Positions 37,101-49,029 of a stretch of DNA of 64,000 bases are shown piece by piece. Made by a program: the position numbers and the translations under genes. The notes beneath the pieces were generated by a model. It saw only the letters and a list, made by a program, of their open reading frames with translations, was not told the DNA's origin and made no database searches. The stretch covers positions 19,121,759 through 19,185,758 of the forward strand of contig CAIIXF020000009.1 in assembly GCA_903813345.2 (NCBI GenBank), written 5' to 3'. The number at the start of each line of letters is the position of its first letter. Positions within the stretch are counted from its first letter, which is position 1. Source of the DNA: Owenia fusiformis (lineage: Eukaryota; Annelida; Polychaeta; Sabellida; Oweniidae).

Positions 37101-39172
37101 CATTTTGAAAATCCTTTGAATGATTGTGACAATTTTGGTTTATATATTCAAGTATATTTTCTTACTTCATATTATCATTTCATGAACTAATATTTATGCT
37201 TGCATTGAAGCATGACCTCTAGAGAAGCATATATTTTATCATGGCTCTCAACAGCATAACAACATGTAATTCCTTTCCATACATTCATATAAATGTACAT
37301 GGAAAATTGAGATGACTGTTGTACAATCATTTAATCTTCATGTGACAAGCGTCATTTTTGTCAATGAATAACTTTTTTATATTATCAGAGTTCACTGGCT
37401 GGTCATGCCAATGTTCATATTTAGAAATCCAGCTCAACTTTATTGTGCAAAAGAAATATACTGTAAGTCACAATCAGTAGGTGGGAACATGACATTTGCT
37501 AATAAGATGCCTAAATAAAGCTAACAGAACTGTATGAGTGAACTGTAATCACTCAGTACCCCCTATATGGAGACAGAGGGTTACATCTAAATTGTAGTGG
37601 ACTCTTTTGAGGACTTCCCCATTTTGACTGAAGACGATGTATGTCAACTCACTTTTGGTGTATATCATAGCAAACCAATCTAAAAGATACACAGACGATA
37701 CACAGGGATTAGGGCTGTAGGCACAAGGGGTATAAAAGCAAAAAGAAATGCCCAAAGTTTAACATTTTAAGGTCAGGGTGCACTTCGATGAAATTTCATG
37801 ACGATGTGCTATTTTCAGATAAACATAACTCATTCACACATCATCTACATCTTTCATTCTTGCACAAAATATGCATTAGTGTACCTAGACTACCTAGACT
37901 ATTGAGGGTTGATAATTCTTCAGAATGTTTGAATATCTAGAATATTCAGTGGTTTACTTTTCAAAATTGCAAAAATATTCCAAAGTGCACCCTGACCTTA
38001 AAATCAAAAGATATGTCTGAAATGTTGTCATCTGAAGAAGATGATGATAGCTCATAGTCTCCTTTTATAATAAACAAACACACAAATGTGCTCATCTACA
38101 GAAGTACAACAGTTATGTAGAGTCCAGAGTAACCTTTTAGAAATTGTTATATTTTATGTGTTTTCAAATGTTGCTCTTTGTGCTTCCTCACCGTGATGTG
38201 AAGTCATAAATTCAGTATTTTACTGCCACTTCAATATAAACTGATTATGAGGAATTGATCTCAAGGAAGCAGATCAATATATAATTGATTGATATGCATT
38301 TTTGACTTGTTAATTACTTCATGTGTTTTTTAGTGTTGCTCCTTGTTCTTTCTCATTGTGATGTTAATTAAAAAACTCAATATTCTTTTCTGAGTTGATA
38401 TTCTTTCAAACTTTTTTGTAGACGATCTCGATGAAGTATAAAGAAGATCACTCTTCAATATTTTTTTGGCATTTTTGACTTGCTATATTTTATGTATTTT
38501 CGAATGTTGCCCATTATGCTTTGTCACTATTATGTAAGATAATACCAAGAGGATCAATAAAAAAGTCTTAAATGACTGTAAATTATGATTATTTTGATAA
38601 TAAGTAGAAACAGTGACAATAATGATGTGAAAAGAGTGATTTTTCCTTCAAAAGGTCATTTTATACATGTTAATAAAATGACCTATATTTTGAAATATAA
38701 AGGTCAGAATGATCTAATTTTTGGATCTAGTTATCAAACAAAGTCTCTTCTTTGATATCCTGTACAATTTCTTCTAAATATCTTGGGGACTATTATAGGG
38801 TCTTAAAGACACTCATCCTTTGAGTTTGAGAACTTGTAATCTTTTTGCCTCAGGTAAAAAAAACTTTGGGTAGAGAATGTATGTAAACCACTACAGCAAG
38901 CAGGATATTTCACCTTCTACTTTACCTTCTTCAATAGCGACAAAGGTCATCAACCGACTCTTTCTTTATAAATGATATGATGCGTACAATTGGCAGCATT
39001 TTAAAAACGAGAAGTCGTTTTAAATAACATACTTGTGATCATAGGTGATAAGGTTTACCCCAGATGGGGCATAGTCCCACTCCTCTTCTACACTAGCGAT
39101 GTAGTAGACTCTGTCTGTGCCCTCTGACAACGCACTCAACACAGCTACACAGAGGAGTACAGTGATTCTCAT
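28064..39172 (-). CDS. HEPH: Hephaestin/ceruloplasmin-like membrane multicopper ferroxidase, complete, 13 exons
   Basis: Exons (minus strand): 39172-39033, 35852-35608, 35218-35006, 34871-34553, 34399-34293, 34116-33732, 32909-32426, 32104-31963, 31672-31460, 30776-30551, 29784-29141, 28893-28470, 28130-28064. All have AG/GT borders and matching phases; the sum is 3,609 nt, 1,202 residues plus stop. A signal peptide (MRITVLLCVAVLSALSEG) is followed by six cupredoxin domains in three repeats, each opening YxIAxxEExWDYAP. Type 1 copper in domain 6 uses H1074, C1120, H1125, M1130. The trinuclear ligands are all present: H117, H119, H177, H179, H1077, H1079, H1119, H1121. Domain 2 keeps H291, C334, H339, M344; domain 4 keeps H713, C756, H761 but has Glu766 at the axial position. 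A transmembrane helix (~1155-1175) and a tail ending PTPLVYAL make it type I membrane-bound, like hephaestin (1,158 residues in humans). The inferred role is Fe(II) oxidation at the cell surface for iron export. Confidence 0.95.
30888..31294. mobile_element. TTAA-flanked palindromic element in hephaestin intron 9
   Basis: Ends are TTAAGGACAGGGTGCATG and CATGCACCCTGACCTTAA. Two ~190-bp arms are inverse copies (landmarks ATTTTCTGCATTCCTCAATT, AGAGTGCACTTCTGTGCCTA), giving an almost perfect ~400-nt hairpin. TTAA at both borders resembles piggyBac-type insertion, though the ends are not canonical piggyBac ends. Relatives lie at 37767 and 40965. Confidence 0.8.
33732..34116 (-). other. HEPH: Hephaestin exon 6: His/Asp-rich linker between domains 2 and 3
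   Basis: This exon finishes domain 2 (GMLAYVDINDC) and starts domain 3 (EYFIAAEEVTWDYAPSG). Between them, residues ~355-438 form an ~84-residue hydrophilic insert with about 13 His and many Asp/Glu, for example HHPESHDGEHMHRGHVEPHI and MHKHHH. Vertebrate ceruloplasmin and hephaestin have a much shorter linker here. It could bind metal or act as a pH-sensitive spacer (inference). Confidence 0.85.
36949..37052. repeat. Short inverted repeat in hephaestin intron 1
   Basis: AACGCTTGGTTCTTACCTAG at the left returns inverted as CTAGGTAAGGACCAGGCGTT about 60 nt later. It may be a MITE remnant. The rest of this 3.2-kb intron is non-coding. Confidence 0.6.
37767..38002. mobile_element. Second TTAA-flanked element of the same family, in hephaestin intron 1
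   Basis: Begins TTAAGGTCAGGGTGCACTT and ends AAGTGCACCCTGACCTTAA, with family landmarks (AACATAACTCATTC, ATCTACATCTTTC, TGCACAAA). The right arm is shortened and diverged relative to the copy at 30.9 kb. Confidence 0.8.
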
Positions 39173-40219
39173 GTCGTCATTTTAGTCCAAATCGCTTCAT
39201 GTTCGCAATCAGAGAATATACACCACGGGTCTACCTGGAATGTATATGAGATTTGGACATGTTGTCATTCTCCTATGGCATATGCCCGAGATAATCATGT
39301 TGCAATGTGGACCGTCCTTGGAGGCCCATACTAGGATGAAGAAAACATATCCTGATATCGGGTACACTCGGATATCACAACAATTTTTGTTTCAAGTTGT
39401 TCGCCAGGCGAGAACAGACCAGCAATCTACTGATCTATGATCAATCCAGGCCTTACACCAACACGTCCACCATTTTATAGCATTCATGTAGTAGGGATCT
39501 TCACTTCCATGGTACGATTAAATATCCGAAATGCTTTCTGTGTCCAAGTAGACTGGCCCATTGTAGAGCAAGTTATTCAGTCCGGAACTCACACATGACA
39601 ACAACAGACTAAGCCTAACCTTAAAAGGCAAAGCTACGTGTACTAAAATAAAATATTAAGTGCTAATCTTACTTGTGTCATCTCCGCCGTAATCTCGTAT
39701 AGCTATATTAAATAATAGCCTATAACGAATTTGTCACGTACCTTTATCTCGTCTCCTATCAATTTTGTTTTGATTAATCCTACGCACGAAGCAGCATGAA
39801 TACATTGTGTATTTACTCATCTGCCTATACTTGATATAAGTAGGATCGGAACTATAAACGTTATAAATGAAATCAATAGACGATATTGATATACCTACAC
39901 ATGTCAAGTCAATTCAATTTGCAATTGTTCAACAACAATAATAATATCATAATCGTCATACATTATGGTAATAATTGGATAAAATGTGCAATTCATTAGA
40001 GTCGGAACAATTTTTATTCATGATCTATCTAGAAAAACAAGCTAATGGATGCGACAGCTTTTTATCAAGACATCTTAGAATTTTGGTTTAGGACTCTTGA
40101 ACTGTGGACGATTTTAAGCGCGATGGTTTTGTACGAGACTTTGAAGCAGATGTAGAAATGCAGTAGCCCGAATTCAAGCACTGGCATACAAGAGAAAAGA
40201 CTGATTTAAATCATCTACA
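39173..40219. other. Upstream region of the hephaestin-like gene
   Basis: Should hold the 5' UTR and promoter. No upstream coding exon is needed, since the signal peptide starts in the exon ending at 39172. An out-of-frame ATG lies seven nt upstream of the start. I could not assign a TATA box or other elements. Confidence 0.4.
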
Positions 40220-40949
40220 ACTCATTGCCCAATTTACACTACGCGCACCATTCCAAGACGTTTTGGCTAAACGTTTTAGAAAAATTAAGTTGAGTTTACA
40301 TTACCATTTTCAAGACGTCTTAGGAAATAAGATCGAGTTTACACCTGTTTTCCTAAAACCTCTTAGAGATATGTAGGTAATAGGTATACATGTAAAATTA
40401 AATAAGCAGTTCAGTACTGATTGAAGGACGGTTCAGTCAATATAGTTATTCCCTTACCGCTTCTATACTTTGTACCGACTTTGTACTAAAGAATGCATCG
40501 GTTTCAGAAAAATATGTCCTGAAGACAGCATTGTTAAAATCTTGAAAGAGAGCAGGAAGATTTTATGCATAAATTAGGATTATGATAAATCGCCAGGCAA
40601 ATAAGTTCTTCTCAATAATTTTGGGATGATATTGGGAACAAGGGATAAGATAAAATAAAGGACCATGTGACATATGTAAATGTAAAGTTTCAAATGTTTC
40701 GTTCGACGCAACGCAAAAACCGGGCTAAGAGCTCTTAGCTAAAACCGATGGATTTACATTCGCTTGTAAAACGTTTTCACGCTTAGACGTCTTGGCTATG
40801 ACTAGGGTCCGAAAACGTTTTAGCTAAGCGCTCTTAGTAGTCGAGAGCTCTTGAGTAAATCTGGATTTACATTACATTTGTATAACGTTTTAACGCTAAA
40901 ACGTTTTAGCTAAGACGTCTAGCGCGCTAGTGTAAATCCAACAATGAGT
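40220..40949. mobile_element. Long-TIR element with internal AACGTTTTAGC repeats
   Basis: The ends ACTCATTGCCCAATTTACAC and (inverted) ACTCATTGTTGGATTTACAC match, and the similarity continues inward through AAGACGTTTTGGCTAAACG. Inside, AAAACGTTTTAGCTAAG, AGACGTCTTGG and GGATTTACATT are repeated in both orientations. No transposase is seen. Confidence 0.75.
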
Positions 40950-40964
40950 CATGTGGTAATTAAA

Positions 40965-41345
40965 GGGAGACGTGTACGTTTGGAATTTTTATGCAGTCCT
41001 AGTTAGAGTCGTCACATGTTATTTTCAGGAATACATAACTCATTCCATACGGTACATCTTTCATTTGCAAAAAAGTACATTAAGGTACCTAGAAAAGAGT
41101 GTGGTGAATAATTTTCTGAATAAAATTTATAAAAAGGGAAAAATAAAGTGACCTGCTTATTTTGTACTTTTAAAAAGTAGGTCAATGATTTTTTTCATTT
41201 TTCATACATTTACAAAAACAAAATGTTCTATGCACTCTTTTCCAGGTACATTGGTGCACTACATTTATGTGTGCACAACTGAAAGATGTAGACAAGGTGG
41301 ACGATTCTCGGTTTGGAGAACAGTCTCCTGGGCTAATAATTTTTT
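40965..41345. mobile_element. Degraded third copy of the TTAA-palindrome family
   Basis: Shares ATAACTCATTCCATACGGTA, ACATCTTTCATT, GTACCTAGAAAAGAGTG and the inverse half (CACTCTTTTCCAGGTACATT, AACTGAAAGATGTAGACAAG) with the 30.9-kb copy. The termini are eroded. Confidence 0.6.
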
Positions 41346-41579
41346 TCATGAAAAATATAGAAATATTACCCAAATTAAACTATGAATATTCAAAAGAGGA
41401 CATTTAAATCTACAAGATGTAAAAATAACAAATTGGTCTGAAGCAGGGGTAACGCTCAATTATACCGATTCAATAAAATACAAGTCTCGATTTGGGGAAA
41501 GAAGTTCATCAGTGTACTGCGCTAATATTTTTTTGCGAAAAATCTAGAAAGATTACCCAGATTAAATTATGACTATTAT

Positions 41580-42386
41580 ATATCTTTTATTGACTCTCTG
41601 ATGTCATTACAATGACATATTAGTCACTAAAAACTACAATCTACAAAACTGACCTAAGACTAAACTAACTATTGAATACAAAAATAAAGTTGTTGTCAAA
41701 TACAATTCTAATTACATCATCAAATGTAAAATACAGAATACAAGATAATTGTAAAATACAAATATAACTTGACAGAAATTTAAATATCAGTGTGATGCAT
41801 CGTTGACACATTAATCCAATTTTTTGAGTGAATGATAGATGAACTTTGCTAAATGTAAAATTACATAAGAATTTTTGTGAGACATTAGTTTTTTAAAAAT
41901 AATGTCAGGACTGCCTACAAAATTAAATCGTGTAAGGGTGTCAAACAAAATTTTTCTTTCTGTAGTGTTTTTCTTACAAATCATGATGAAGTGTTGTTCA
42001 TCTTCTAAAATACCACAAATATTACATAAACGTTCATCTACAGGTTTTGGCTTTGGCTTTAAATGACGACCAAGTTCTATATGTAACTTGTGGGAACTAA
42101 GCCTAAATCTACAAATTGCTTGCCTGTAATTTTTATTTTGGATATTTAAATAACTCTCTCTTTCAAAGACATTTTTGAATTTAACATAAGTTCTCAAGAC
42201 AGGGTAATTTAATATATCTTTGTTCCATTGAGTTTTATAATTCTGATACAGTGTTTTTGTTATTGTCTTGATAAAAATATTGTCATCATCAATCTTTTGA
42301 GTATCCCAATAAGATAATAAATCACACTTTTTTAAAATATCAATGACTTTGTTTGACCAAGTGCCTTTAAAACCAAATTGACTCAT
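41580..42386 (-). mobile_element. LINE remnant: C-terminal zinc-knuckle part of a reverse-transcriptase ORF
   Basis: A 191-codon open frame (42386-41811) carries the tail found at the end of many non-LTR retrotransposon ORFs: ICRFRLSSHKLHIELGRHLK, then ERLCNICGILEDEQHFIMIC (a CxxC...H...C knuckle) and a helical end. The RT and endonuclease domains are absent, so it is strongly 5'-truncated. Downstream (41800-41580) lies an AT-rich 3' region with TGTATTTT repeats. A diverged ~75-bp direct repeat flanks the insertion (41389-41462 and 42424-42500). Confidence 0.8.
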
Positions 42387-42580
42387 TTCACGGTCATATA
42401 TATATGTTTTATGAAGAATGTTTCAAAAGAAAACATTCAAATCTATATTATGTAAAAAAATCAAATTTGTCCGAAGCAGGGAAAATGCTCATTTAGATTG
42501 ATGAACTTCCTTCTCCAAACCGAGAATCGTCCCTTGAGTCAAATATTATTCGGTAAGTCTGTACACTATTGGAAATATTT

Positions 42581-43540
42581 CGCAACTCACTTATAGCGAA
42601 ACTTATTATTTCCGTATAACGTATAAGTATAGGGAGTTTAAGATTAGCGTAAATATCCCACTTACCTATACCTATACGTAGTTTGTTATTGCACTAAGCG
42701 GGATTTTACCTAAGTTACAGGGTTTGCGATACGTATTTACCTATAAATGGCCGAAGATAGGTAATTCAAATACGTATGTTTTTTTCCCAAATACTATGTG
42801 ACTTGTAGATCAAATAGCATTCAATAAACTTTAATTTAGTTATAACAAACATTTATTATTCGATCTGCATAGAAATTAGGTGGTCGAACAAAACCATTGA
42901 TGCGATAAACGATGCCATGTGATGATGCATAAAATTGTTGAATTTAGACATTTTTCATCAATTTCTGTTTTGCTCACTGTGAATGAAGATAATTGCTCAT
43001 TTTGTTTTATTTGTTTAATTTTACTATTTTGTCATTCTCATTGCTGGGTTATGCTAGAAATTAACATTTCGCCTTGAGTCACTGCCCCATTAGCAACACG
43101 TACTCCCTCCCATTACAGTAGCTTCACCACGCCCCCTCTCTCTGAAGTAAAACAGTTCTTGGTGGTGGCATATACTGGCGAACAAACGCCAAACTCACCA
43201 CCGCAAGGGTTTTACCCCAAATTAGCATGTCATTTTTATCATAAATTGTTGAATACGATTTTGTAGCCTTTTGCGTTAATCTTAAACTCATTTTACAAAG
43301 CTCATTACCTATACGTATCCCTAACAAACATACGGATAGGGATAGGTATACGTATATTTTTACGCTCATCTTAACCTCCCTATTATATATAACTCTACGT
43401 CCATAAGTGTGATATTCTTACGTATGGACGACGATTTATAAGAGTATCACTCTTATGGACGTATAGAGCTGCGCAATAAACGATGACGTAATTAAACGCT
43501 TCATAAGTTATACATATACGGGAATAATAAGTGAGTTGCG
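42581..43540. mobile_element. Long-TIR DNA element, 960 bp, non-autonomous
   Basis: The terminal CGCAACTCACTTAT and inverse ATAAGTGAGTTGCG are exact. Inward the arms continue to match (TTATTATTTCCGTATA; TAGGGAGTTTAAGATTAGCG against its inverse near 43360). A second hairpin around ACGTCCATAAG sits at 43395-43470. No transposase ORF is visible. Confidence 0.8.
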
Positions 43541-44072
43541 TAATCTCTCTATTTGCAGATTTCATTTTCACTATTTCGACTAGTAAAAACGAGTAAAAAA
43601 TCTGCATTAATGTTATTTACAGCTTTTGGCGAGGCAGTTTCCTCGTGCGTGTTGCTTTAAGTTGTGTCGTGACACTCGATTTATACAACACTGCTTTACT
43701 CACCTTATAAATCGTATAGTAAAATAAATGGGTAATCCTGTACTCAGTTCCCGGTTCAGTTAAAAACCTTCACAAAATAAGTGTATGTTAAGGCTGCCAC
43801 GTGTTCAATTGTAGAAGTAATTTCTTAGAATGTTCCTTCTTACCTTTTGAAGATTTTAGGATTAGTAGTATCCTGTAATTTTAGATGTCGTCTTGCTATT
43901 TTGGGGTAAACAAATAACGAGCCTGATCACCTCGTGATTTTCCTCAAATCCTGATAAACAGACAAAAATGTAAAAGTTGAAATGTTAACGAAGAAATAAA
44001 GAACCCATAAATAAACTAGAAATCGGCAACTGCACGGAGTAGCAAATCCAACCATCTACTCTTATACCGTAC

Positions 44073-44597
44073 CAGGACTATAGTCCTGTATCGAGCGCAT
44101 TCTATTGCCTGTACGATTACAACTTGGGAGAATTATCTACGCCCTTTACACTTAAGATACCTACCTCAATGCATTATAGAACTCAAAATGTAACTTCTAA
44201 TATATTTGAACCGCCGATTGTCTGGGTATATCGGCAGAACAGGAACACTTTTCCTTTTCATCGAGGGAGATTCCATCACTTTTCAAGATGGCGGTTGGAT
44301 TTAAAAGGGGATTCCCCGTTTGACTGTCCCGGATGTGGCCCGGAAGTACCAAAAATGGACGAATTTGACGGTTGAAATAAGTTAAATATTACACGCAAAT
44401 ATTGCGATCAAAAACGAAAATTTCTTCGTTCTGCCGATAAACCAAGACAATTGTGGATTCAACTACACGAAAAGAATGCTAAAATACCAAGGAATCTTTT
44501 GAAATAGGTATCTGAAGTGTAGGAAGCGTAAAAAATTCTCTCATGTTGTAATCGCACAGGCAAAAGATTGAGATGATCACAGGACTATAGTCCTGTC
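44073..44597. mobile_element. Foldback element with palindromic AGGACTATAGTCCT ends
   Basis: Both ends carry CAGGACTATAGTCCTG, itself a palindrome. The arms then match in inverse for ~100 bp (TTGCCTGTACGATTACAAC against TTGCCTGTGCGATTACAAC) and again nearer the centre (TGTCTGGGTATATCGGCAGA against its inverse at 44423-44450). The open frame at 44124-44375 is part of this repeat and is not taken as a gene. Confidence 0.8.
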
Positions 44598-44828
44598 ACG
44601 GGATAAATCTACTCCACCCTTGATTAAATTGGCATATATTGAAAGACCTACTGAAAAGAGATATATTAAATTATAATATCATTGCTAGAAATCGTGTGAA
44701 TCGATTGGCTGATCCAACACCATGTGATCAATAATACCATAACGTATTTCACAGGCCCTTAATTTTTGGATTATAAAAGACGTATGTCCGCCTGGGAATT
44801 CTGTCAACTGCACTGGACGAAAATAAAA

Positions 44829-44920
44829 GTATACAATACAATGATACTAAGTATACAATACAATGATACCTAAAAAAACAATGATACCTAAAAAAAACAA
44901 AAAAAAACAATGATACTTGA
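44829..44920. repeat. Low-complexity ACAATGATAC repeat
   Basis: Five loose copies of ATACAATGATAC separated by A-rich spacers. Confidence 0.7.
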
Positions 44921-46177
44921 ATGTTATTACGTTAACTTATGGGAATTTATGATATATTTATTGATATAAATAAATGTTTAAACAAATATTCTATATTTCT
45001 TTGAAATGCAAAGTGATCGTGGAGAATGTCTAGCAATGATATAATAAAACAAATACAATACAATACAAAACAATATACCTGTTGCACTTTCAATGATTTT
45101 TTCAGCATGTGTTTCCCTCGCCGTACTGGCTGCGGGCAATACATGATACTGTAAAAATCATTGAGAGATGAACAGGTATTGCATCTGGGTGACCAATTAA
45201 TAGTTACAATATTTGAGATCTAATGTACTATAATGTAACCATATTTTGAAGAGATCTCTAAAAGCGAATTCATGCTCTCGGCAGCCATTTTGAATTTTCT
45301 GGGGCACAAATCAGGAAACAATACCATAATGGTGATCTACTTCAAAATTCCTTCAATTTGAGTGTAATAAAGCCATTTTGAATTTTTCGAGGCCCTTATC
45401 AAAAAATGACGATATTTTTCTTTCATTTGAGTATAATAAAGCTGTACTTAAGAAAGATCTCAGAATTTTAAGAAAATTCCTGCCCCCCCCCCCATACACA
45501 GCCGCTGGGGGCCAGCTTAAAAAACACAGAATATATGTGAAATCGATTGATGTTGTCCTGATGTTGAATATACTACCGAAATCTCAAACAATAATATTAA
45601 ATTTATTACTTTGGTTTAAAATGAAAACTTCAGAATTTTGCGAAAAATTTCCACCATTTCTAAAGCGACAGCCATCTTGAATTTTTTTTGAGTTAACATT
45701 TCACCATATAATAAGAAAATCTGTCCACTAGTATTCGAGTTATCTTCCAGACGGATGGACGGCTTCACTAGATCCCTACCGAACTTCGTTCGTTGGGATA
45801 ATTAACTGTCAGGAATGGTAGGAAGTATCACGATCATTCGTTTGTAACGTGTGTCCTAGCTTTTTGCCTTCGTTAATGCCCAGACAAACAAGTTACACGT
45901 TAGTATGCACTGGTCTATAAGTAAGCTCCGTTTATCAGCTACATCATTCTGGTATGCCAGAGCCCCTGTTATCTGCCGTTTGCGAGAGAAATTTGGAAGG
46001 ATAAAGACAAAGGGGGCGTGGCTATCGCGATGCAGCTGCATGTAATATAAACATGTTTAAATTCATAATGCTATGTCATCGTGCTCTAAATACTCCAAAT
46101 CATGAGAAGTCAAAAAACTCATCATATCATATCATTAAGTGACGCATAATGAAAAAACTCGTGTTATAAATTATATA
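44921..46177. other. Non-coding, with GCCATTTTGAATTTT-type dispersed repeats
   Basis: The phrase GCCATTTTGAATTTT recurs near 45284, 45372 and 45670, with a C-run at 45483 and a short CAGACGGATGGACGG block at 45751. The frames here are low-complexity and are not supported as genes. Confidence 0.45.
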
Positions 46178-47070
46178 GTTACTTTGACGGAACGTCAATG
46201 TAACAAAATGGACGAACTTTAAATGAGTTTTTTGTTTCGATTTAAACGTACGTTTAAGGCCAAACTGCCCTTATTCACGTCACCATACTAGTCAATGGGC
46301 AAAAGGGTAAACGCCTGACTTTATTTCGAGTTATGGATTTATGTGGCCTCACTGGCCTATCTGAGGTTCTAAACCTATGTCTAAGCTACATTTTGACACT
46401 AAACTCAATAGGGGTCAAACATCTAATTTTTGAAATAATTGGTCAATTGTGACACTACCCCCTCTCTCTGCCGAGAGAAATTGAAATTCACAAAAATGAA
46501 GGCAAAATTAATACGCCACTTGATTCGAAATTTTCCTTCAGATAACCCAAGTAAACGCAGTTTCAGAAGAAATTTCATGTTGTCATTGCAAAAAGATGAC
46601 AACTGTGCCTACATACTAGCTTACTGACTCGTCATGATCACAGTTGTGTTGGGACTACATTCATTTTTGAAAACTATTTTTTTCTTTTCAGCGGAATTGA
46701 CGTATTAGGGCATTTGGGCCTAAGTCATGTTGCGGTTTATCATTTGGCATAAAGTAAGTCAATATAGTCTACCTATTAGATATGCTCTCGGTTTGGAAGT
46801 TGATTTTTAAAAAGGTGTAATTCATGCATTTAGACCATCGTTTTTGTTACGACTTTCGTCAATGTAACAAAAGCGAGGGGCTAAATATATGAATTGCAAC
46901 TTCATTTACAAAACAAATTTCAAATCGAACAAACTTATTAAAACAAGACTGTATTTTCTAACTTTGTGCCAAATTATAATCTGCAACTTGACTTATAGGT
47001 AGGTTTAAATCGAGAAAACAAAATCTCGTAACCAGGAAGTTTATCCATTTTGTTACATTGTCAAAGTAAC
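46178..47070. mobile_element. TA-flanked long-TIR element, 893 bp
   Basis: The left end GTTACTTTGACGGAACGTCA (with an 8-nt insertion) and the right-end inverse GTTACTTTGACAATGTAACA lead into ATGTAACAAAATGGA in both arms. They then stay similar for ~80 bp (TTTGTTT..TCGATTTAAAC). TA flanks both ends, as for mariner-type insertions. Another GTCAATGTAACAAAA lies internally at 46858. The 62-codon frame at 46439 lies inside and has no homology I recognise. Confidence 0.75.
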
Positions 47071-47844
47071 TACTTGTGGAACAGTGATACATGTATGTCT
47101 TCTTTGAACCCCGAAGTTATTCCCCCTAGCCTTTCTTGGACTCGTCATAATCCTTTTGACATTGTTACATGTCTTTCCTCACGCATTATCACGTATGTCT
47201 GTACGTGCTAAACGTCTTATGTCACCGTCATAATAATATCAAGCAGATATAAACGCTAGTTAACATAAAATCAATGATAACTCTAAATTTCATATTGATG
47301 ATAGCTCCGATGATATTATACTTATGGCAGTATAATAATTCGATTTCAAAACACCCTACCGAACAGTACCTTACAATTCATTTGAGTTCGGTTGGTTGTA
47401 AATCGATGACGGACGCAGTCTTCATTCTCAGATTCCGACTCCCAGACGCACTCGGCTCATGCTCCGATCCCATGACTCCAGAATAACCAGAATTAAGAAG
47501 GTAAGGATGCTCGACACTCGGGAGGATGCACTAGGCTAGACTCATAAATTGACATAAAGGTTTCACCATACCGTTGTAGTTGTTATGATTTTTGCACATG
47601 CATCGCTTGTATGCTCGGCGTTCGTACTATACTGAAAAGCAAATGCTGATGATGGTAACAGCAATGAAACAATCTTACCTATAATTTATCATCAAATTAA
47701 CTAGCCTTGTTCAAGTGTTAATTTACGTTGTAATGTTAAAACCGAATTTACCATCGTGAGAAAATAGTCACATGTCAACAGTGTCTCAGAGATAACTATT
47801 GATACAACTACATTCAGGTTTCCTAAAAAGGACGTAAAGGCTAG

Positions 47845-49026
47845 AGTACCGACAATTGTCGGTACGGGAGACTTTGCTGTTTTGACACGCTAGAGGACCG
47901 ACAAATAAATTGTCGGCACTTTAGCCCCTCCTAGTACATGTAGTAGGAAACGCTAGAGAACCAACCAAAAGTCCGTGGGTCTGCTAAATACTGTAAAACA
48001 TGCTAAGTTCGCAAGCATAGTAATTTCGCCTTGAGTCGTACACTGATAGTGTAGTGGTTAGCGTCCCCGACTGCTATGCACATCGTACCGAGTTAATTCC
48101 CGCTTTCGGTTGCAATTTTTTCTGTGTCTAGATTATACATTTTGCTTCTTTTGCGGACCCATTTATATCAGTAGTAGCTCGGCAATAAATATTTTGAGCC
48201 ATTGACGCTACTACAATGATCTGGCTTATCCCTCAAACGCTGACTGGCTTACTAATTCATGATTTCCCGATGTTTTGGCGATTTACAACCACAATACACG
48301 GAAACTAATATTAAATACATTCTGTTTACGAAATGAATTGTCTCCAATAAAACTGCACTGAAATGTAATAAGAAATAAAACCTGTTTCGGAAAATATTAA
48401 GTGCAAATATCTAAGTAAATGTGCCAAAGGGAAAGGACCAAAAGTTCAGTGGAACTTAGCAAGAAAAAGTAAACTCTAAGTGCATACCAGTCAAGAAAAA
48501 CAAACCCCATATATCCCAAAACTATGATCTAATATGAAAAGAAACAATGTCTAATACCCCTTTTCCCCCACCATACAAGAGCCGATATCACAATCCAAGA
48601 CCAGAACACCATAAGGGACATTTCATCCATACTGAAGTCATTACAATACATAGTTGAAGAAAAAATTTGAAATTGATAGCCAATACTCATAACATCAAAT
48701 ATAGTTGTAGATACAAGTACTCATACAAGATAGAGCATTCAGTCTCAAATGATGTGGGATAGATAAAATCCAGTCTCCAAGTTCATAGGCGTATCAAAGG
48801 GTCAACATCCATTCACAAAAGCCGTCGCCATAATCCATAAAACAGCTCGGAAACTAGTGTATTTATTTTTGAAAATGTCGGTCCTCTACTCTTGCCCTAC
48901 TAGGAGACGATAGAGTGACGACAATTCGGTACCAAAGCAAATACTCATTGGGCAGTCTCCAGTTCCGACAACTGTCGGTACGGGAGCAAATGACTCACTG
49001 ACCAGTCTCTCGTACCGACAATTGTT
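47845..49026. repeat. Region with repeated CCGACAATTGTCGG palindromes
   Basis: GTACCGACAATTGTCGGTAC occurs at 47849 and diverged copies lie near 47898, 48965 and 49013. AGAGGACCGACA at the left and TGTCGGTCCTCT at 48889 are in inverse orientation. This suggests a long element or nested MITEs. A tRNA-like segment lies inside. Confidence 0.5.
48038..48112 (+). repeat. tRNA-like sequence (SINE head or tRNA pseudogene)
   Basis: TGATAGTGTAGTGGTTAGCG closely matches the D arm and A box of tRNA-Asp/Glu-type genes. At the right spacing a degraded B box (AGTTAATTCCC) follows, then a T run (ATTTTTTC). The acceptor stem does not pair, so it is not a working tRNA. Confidence 0.5.
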
Positions 49027-49029
49027 GAT

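Noticed and set aside
41182-41385. Two opposite-strand frames of ~65 codons
   Set aside because: Both lie in the degraded palindrome element and mirror each other because of the inverted repeat.
44124-44375. 83-codon plus-strand frame with CPGC motif
   Set aside because: Lies within the foldback element, its start is in the inverted arm, and there is no homology I can recognise.
48038-48112. Functional tRNA gene
   Set aside because: The A box is good but the B box is mutated and the acceptor stem cannot pair.
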